NCBI RefSeq assembly: GCF_000007345.1
Contig: NC_003552.1
Coordinates: forward strand, 5,270,001-5,334,000
Length of the DNA stretch: 64,000 nt
Source: Methanosarcina acetivorans C2A
GTDB lineage: Archaea > Halobacteriota > Methanosarcinia > Methanosarcinales > Methanosarcinaceae
Direction of reading: 5' to 3'
The position numbers and the translations under genes are program-made. The notes under the pieces are model-generated. The model searched no databases and was not told the origin of the DNA. It was given only the letters and a program-made list of their open reading frames with translations. Positions 63,569 to 64,000 of the stretch are shown in pieces (position 1 is the stretch's first letter; every line of letters starts with the position of its first letter).

Positions 63569-64000
63569 TTATTCTTCAAAGTTTTTCAAGCCTTCAAGAA
63601 TGGAATCATATTTTTTACAGATTCTTTCGAGAAGGTCTCCCTCTACAGTGCGATGGGTGGGCACCAGGATTTTTGCCCCTTTACCGATGGTCACTCCCTT
63701 ACCTGAAGTCCCGTAGTCCGGAGCAACAAGAACGCCGTCCGTAGAAATCCTTATATTGAGGTCGTTTACGATCCTTGAGACCATATCAGTTGCAGGCTTT
63801 ACCTTCCTCTCTACGAGTAAAGCCGAAGACACATACTTTTCCCGAGTCTCCCTGATCTTTTGTAGAGTTTTTTCCACGGTTTTCGGGTTTACTTCATCGG
63901 GAAGTTCCTCGGCGAGAAGAGAGACGGCTTCGATAAGGTCATCAAAGGTCGTTGACCGCACCTCAAGGATTTCGCCGTCACAGTGCTGTTTCACGGTATC
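63569..64000 (-). CDS. Unrecognised protein, C-terminal part (runs off window)
   Basis: The frame is open to the window edge, so the GTG at 63994 need not be the start. At least 143 residues are seen: an acidic helical part (DDLIEAVSLLAEELPDEVN, VEKTLQKIRETREKYVSSAL) and a possible beta part with glycine-rich loops (GVLVAPDYGTSGKGVTIGKG, then AKILVPTHRTVEGDL) ending EGLKNFEE. I do not recognise the family. It is in the same direction as tbp, 194 bp upstream of it, with separate TATA-like elements between. Confidence 0.6.
   Translation of the reverse strand, partial: DTVKQHCDGEILEVRSTTFDDLIEAVSLLAEELPDEVNPKTVEKTLQKIRETREKYVSSALLVERKVKPATDMVSRIVNDLNIRISTDGVLVAPDYGTSGKGVTIGKGAKILVPTHRTVEGDLLERICKKYDSILEGLKNFEE

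Overview
The window looks like a Methanosarcina-type methanogenic archaeon. It has an archaeal TATA-binding protein, an archaeal-type thiC, TATA-box promoters, S-layer style N-glycosylation sequons, and long AT-rich spacers around very large secreted proteins built from PKD, PQQ-type beta-propeller and NosD-type beta-helix domains. I see no rRNA, tRNA or CRISPR array.

Region 1 (1-46,080) is a cell-surface gene island. Nine secreted proteins carry PQQ-type propellers: a partial gene at 3-2654, then 3285, 7805 (minus strand), 12175, 23762, 28393, 30960, 38010 and 39826. Four of them (12175, 23762, 30960, 39826) end in a cohesin-like domain followed by a dockerin-like domain. Two (3-2654, 3285) end in a different beta-sandwich, and two (28393, 38010) share a third kind of C-terminus. 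A secreted giant TPR protein (19131) and a DUF4430-like/helical secreted protein (9626) lie among them. The genes are mosaics: one 1.39-kb tract is almost identical between 12175 and 30960, 3'-end scars of one gene type follow the other type, and there is a dockerin-only remnant and a scrambled PQQ/NosD pseudogene. Mobile-element traces are a decayed transposase, two 412-bp MITE-like elements, and a 240-bp MITE-like element with a clean TTA target duplication.

The most striking feature is a long non-coding leader of about 550-700 nt, repeated in seven places, nearly always just upstream of a signal-peptide gene of this family. Two long-range helices in it show compensatory base changes between copies, which points to a structured cis-acting RNA. 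I do not recognise it as a known riboswitch class.

Region 2 (46,421-54,468) is ordinary chromosome plus debris: a membrane-anchored HEAT-repeat protein, a SAM hydroxide adenosyltransferase, a QueG-like Fe-S protein, a small membrane protein, an ABC-2 exporter pair, an Ogt-type DNA repair methyltransferase, a decayed MNT/HEPN toxin-antitoxin pair and a C-terminal fragment of a PepF-like peptidase.

Region 3 (55,191-59,812) holds four tandem paralogous LolA-like/DUF4367-like lipoproteins. Region 4 (60,038-64,000), all on the minus strand, holds thiC, a polytopic family-2 glycosyltransferase of the AglJ type, tbp, and the C-terminal part of an unrecognised protein running off the window.
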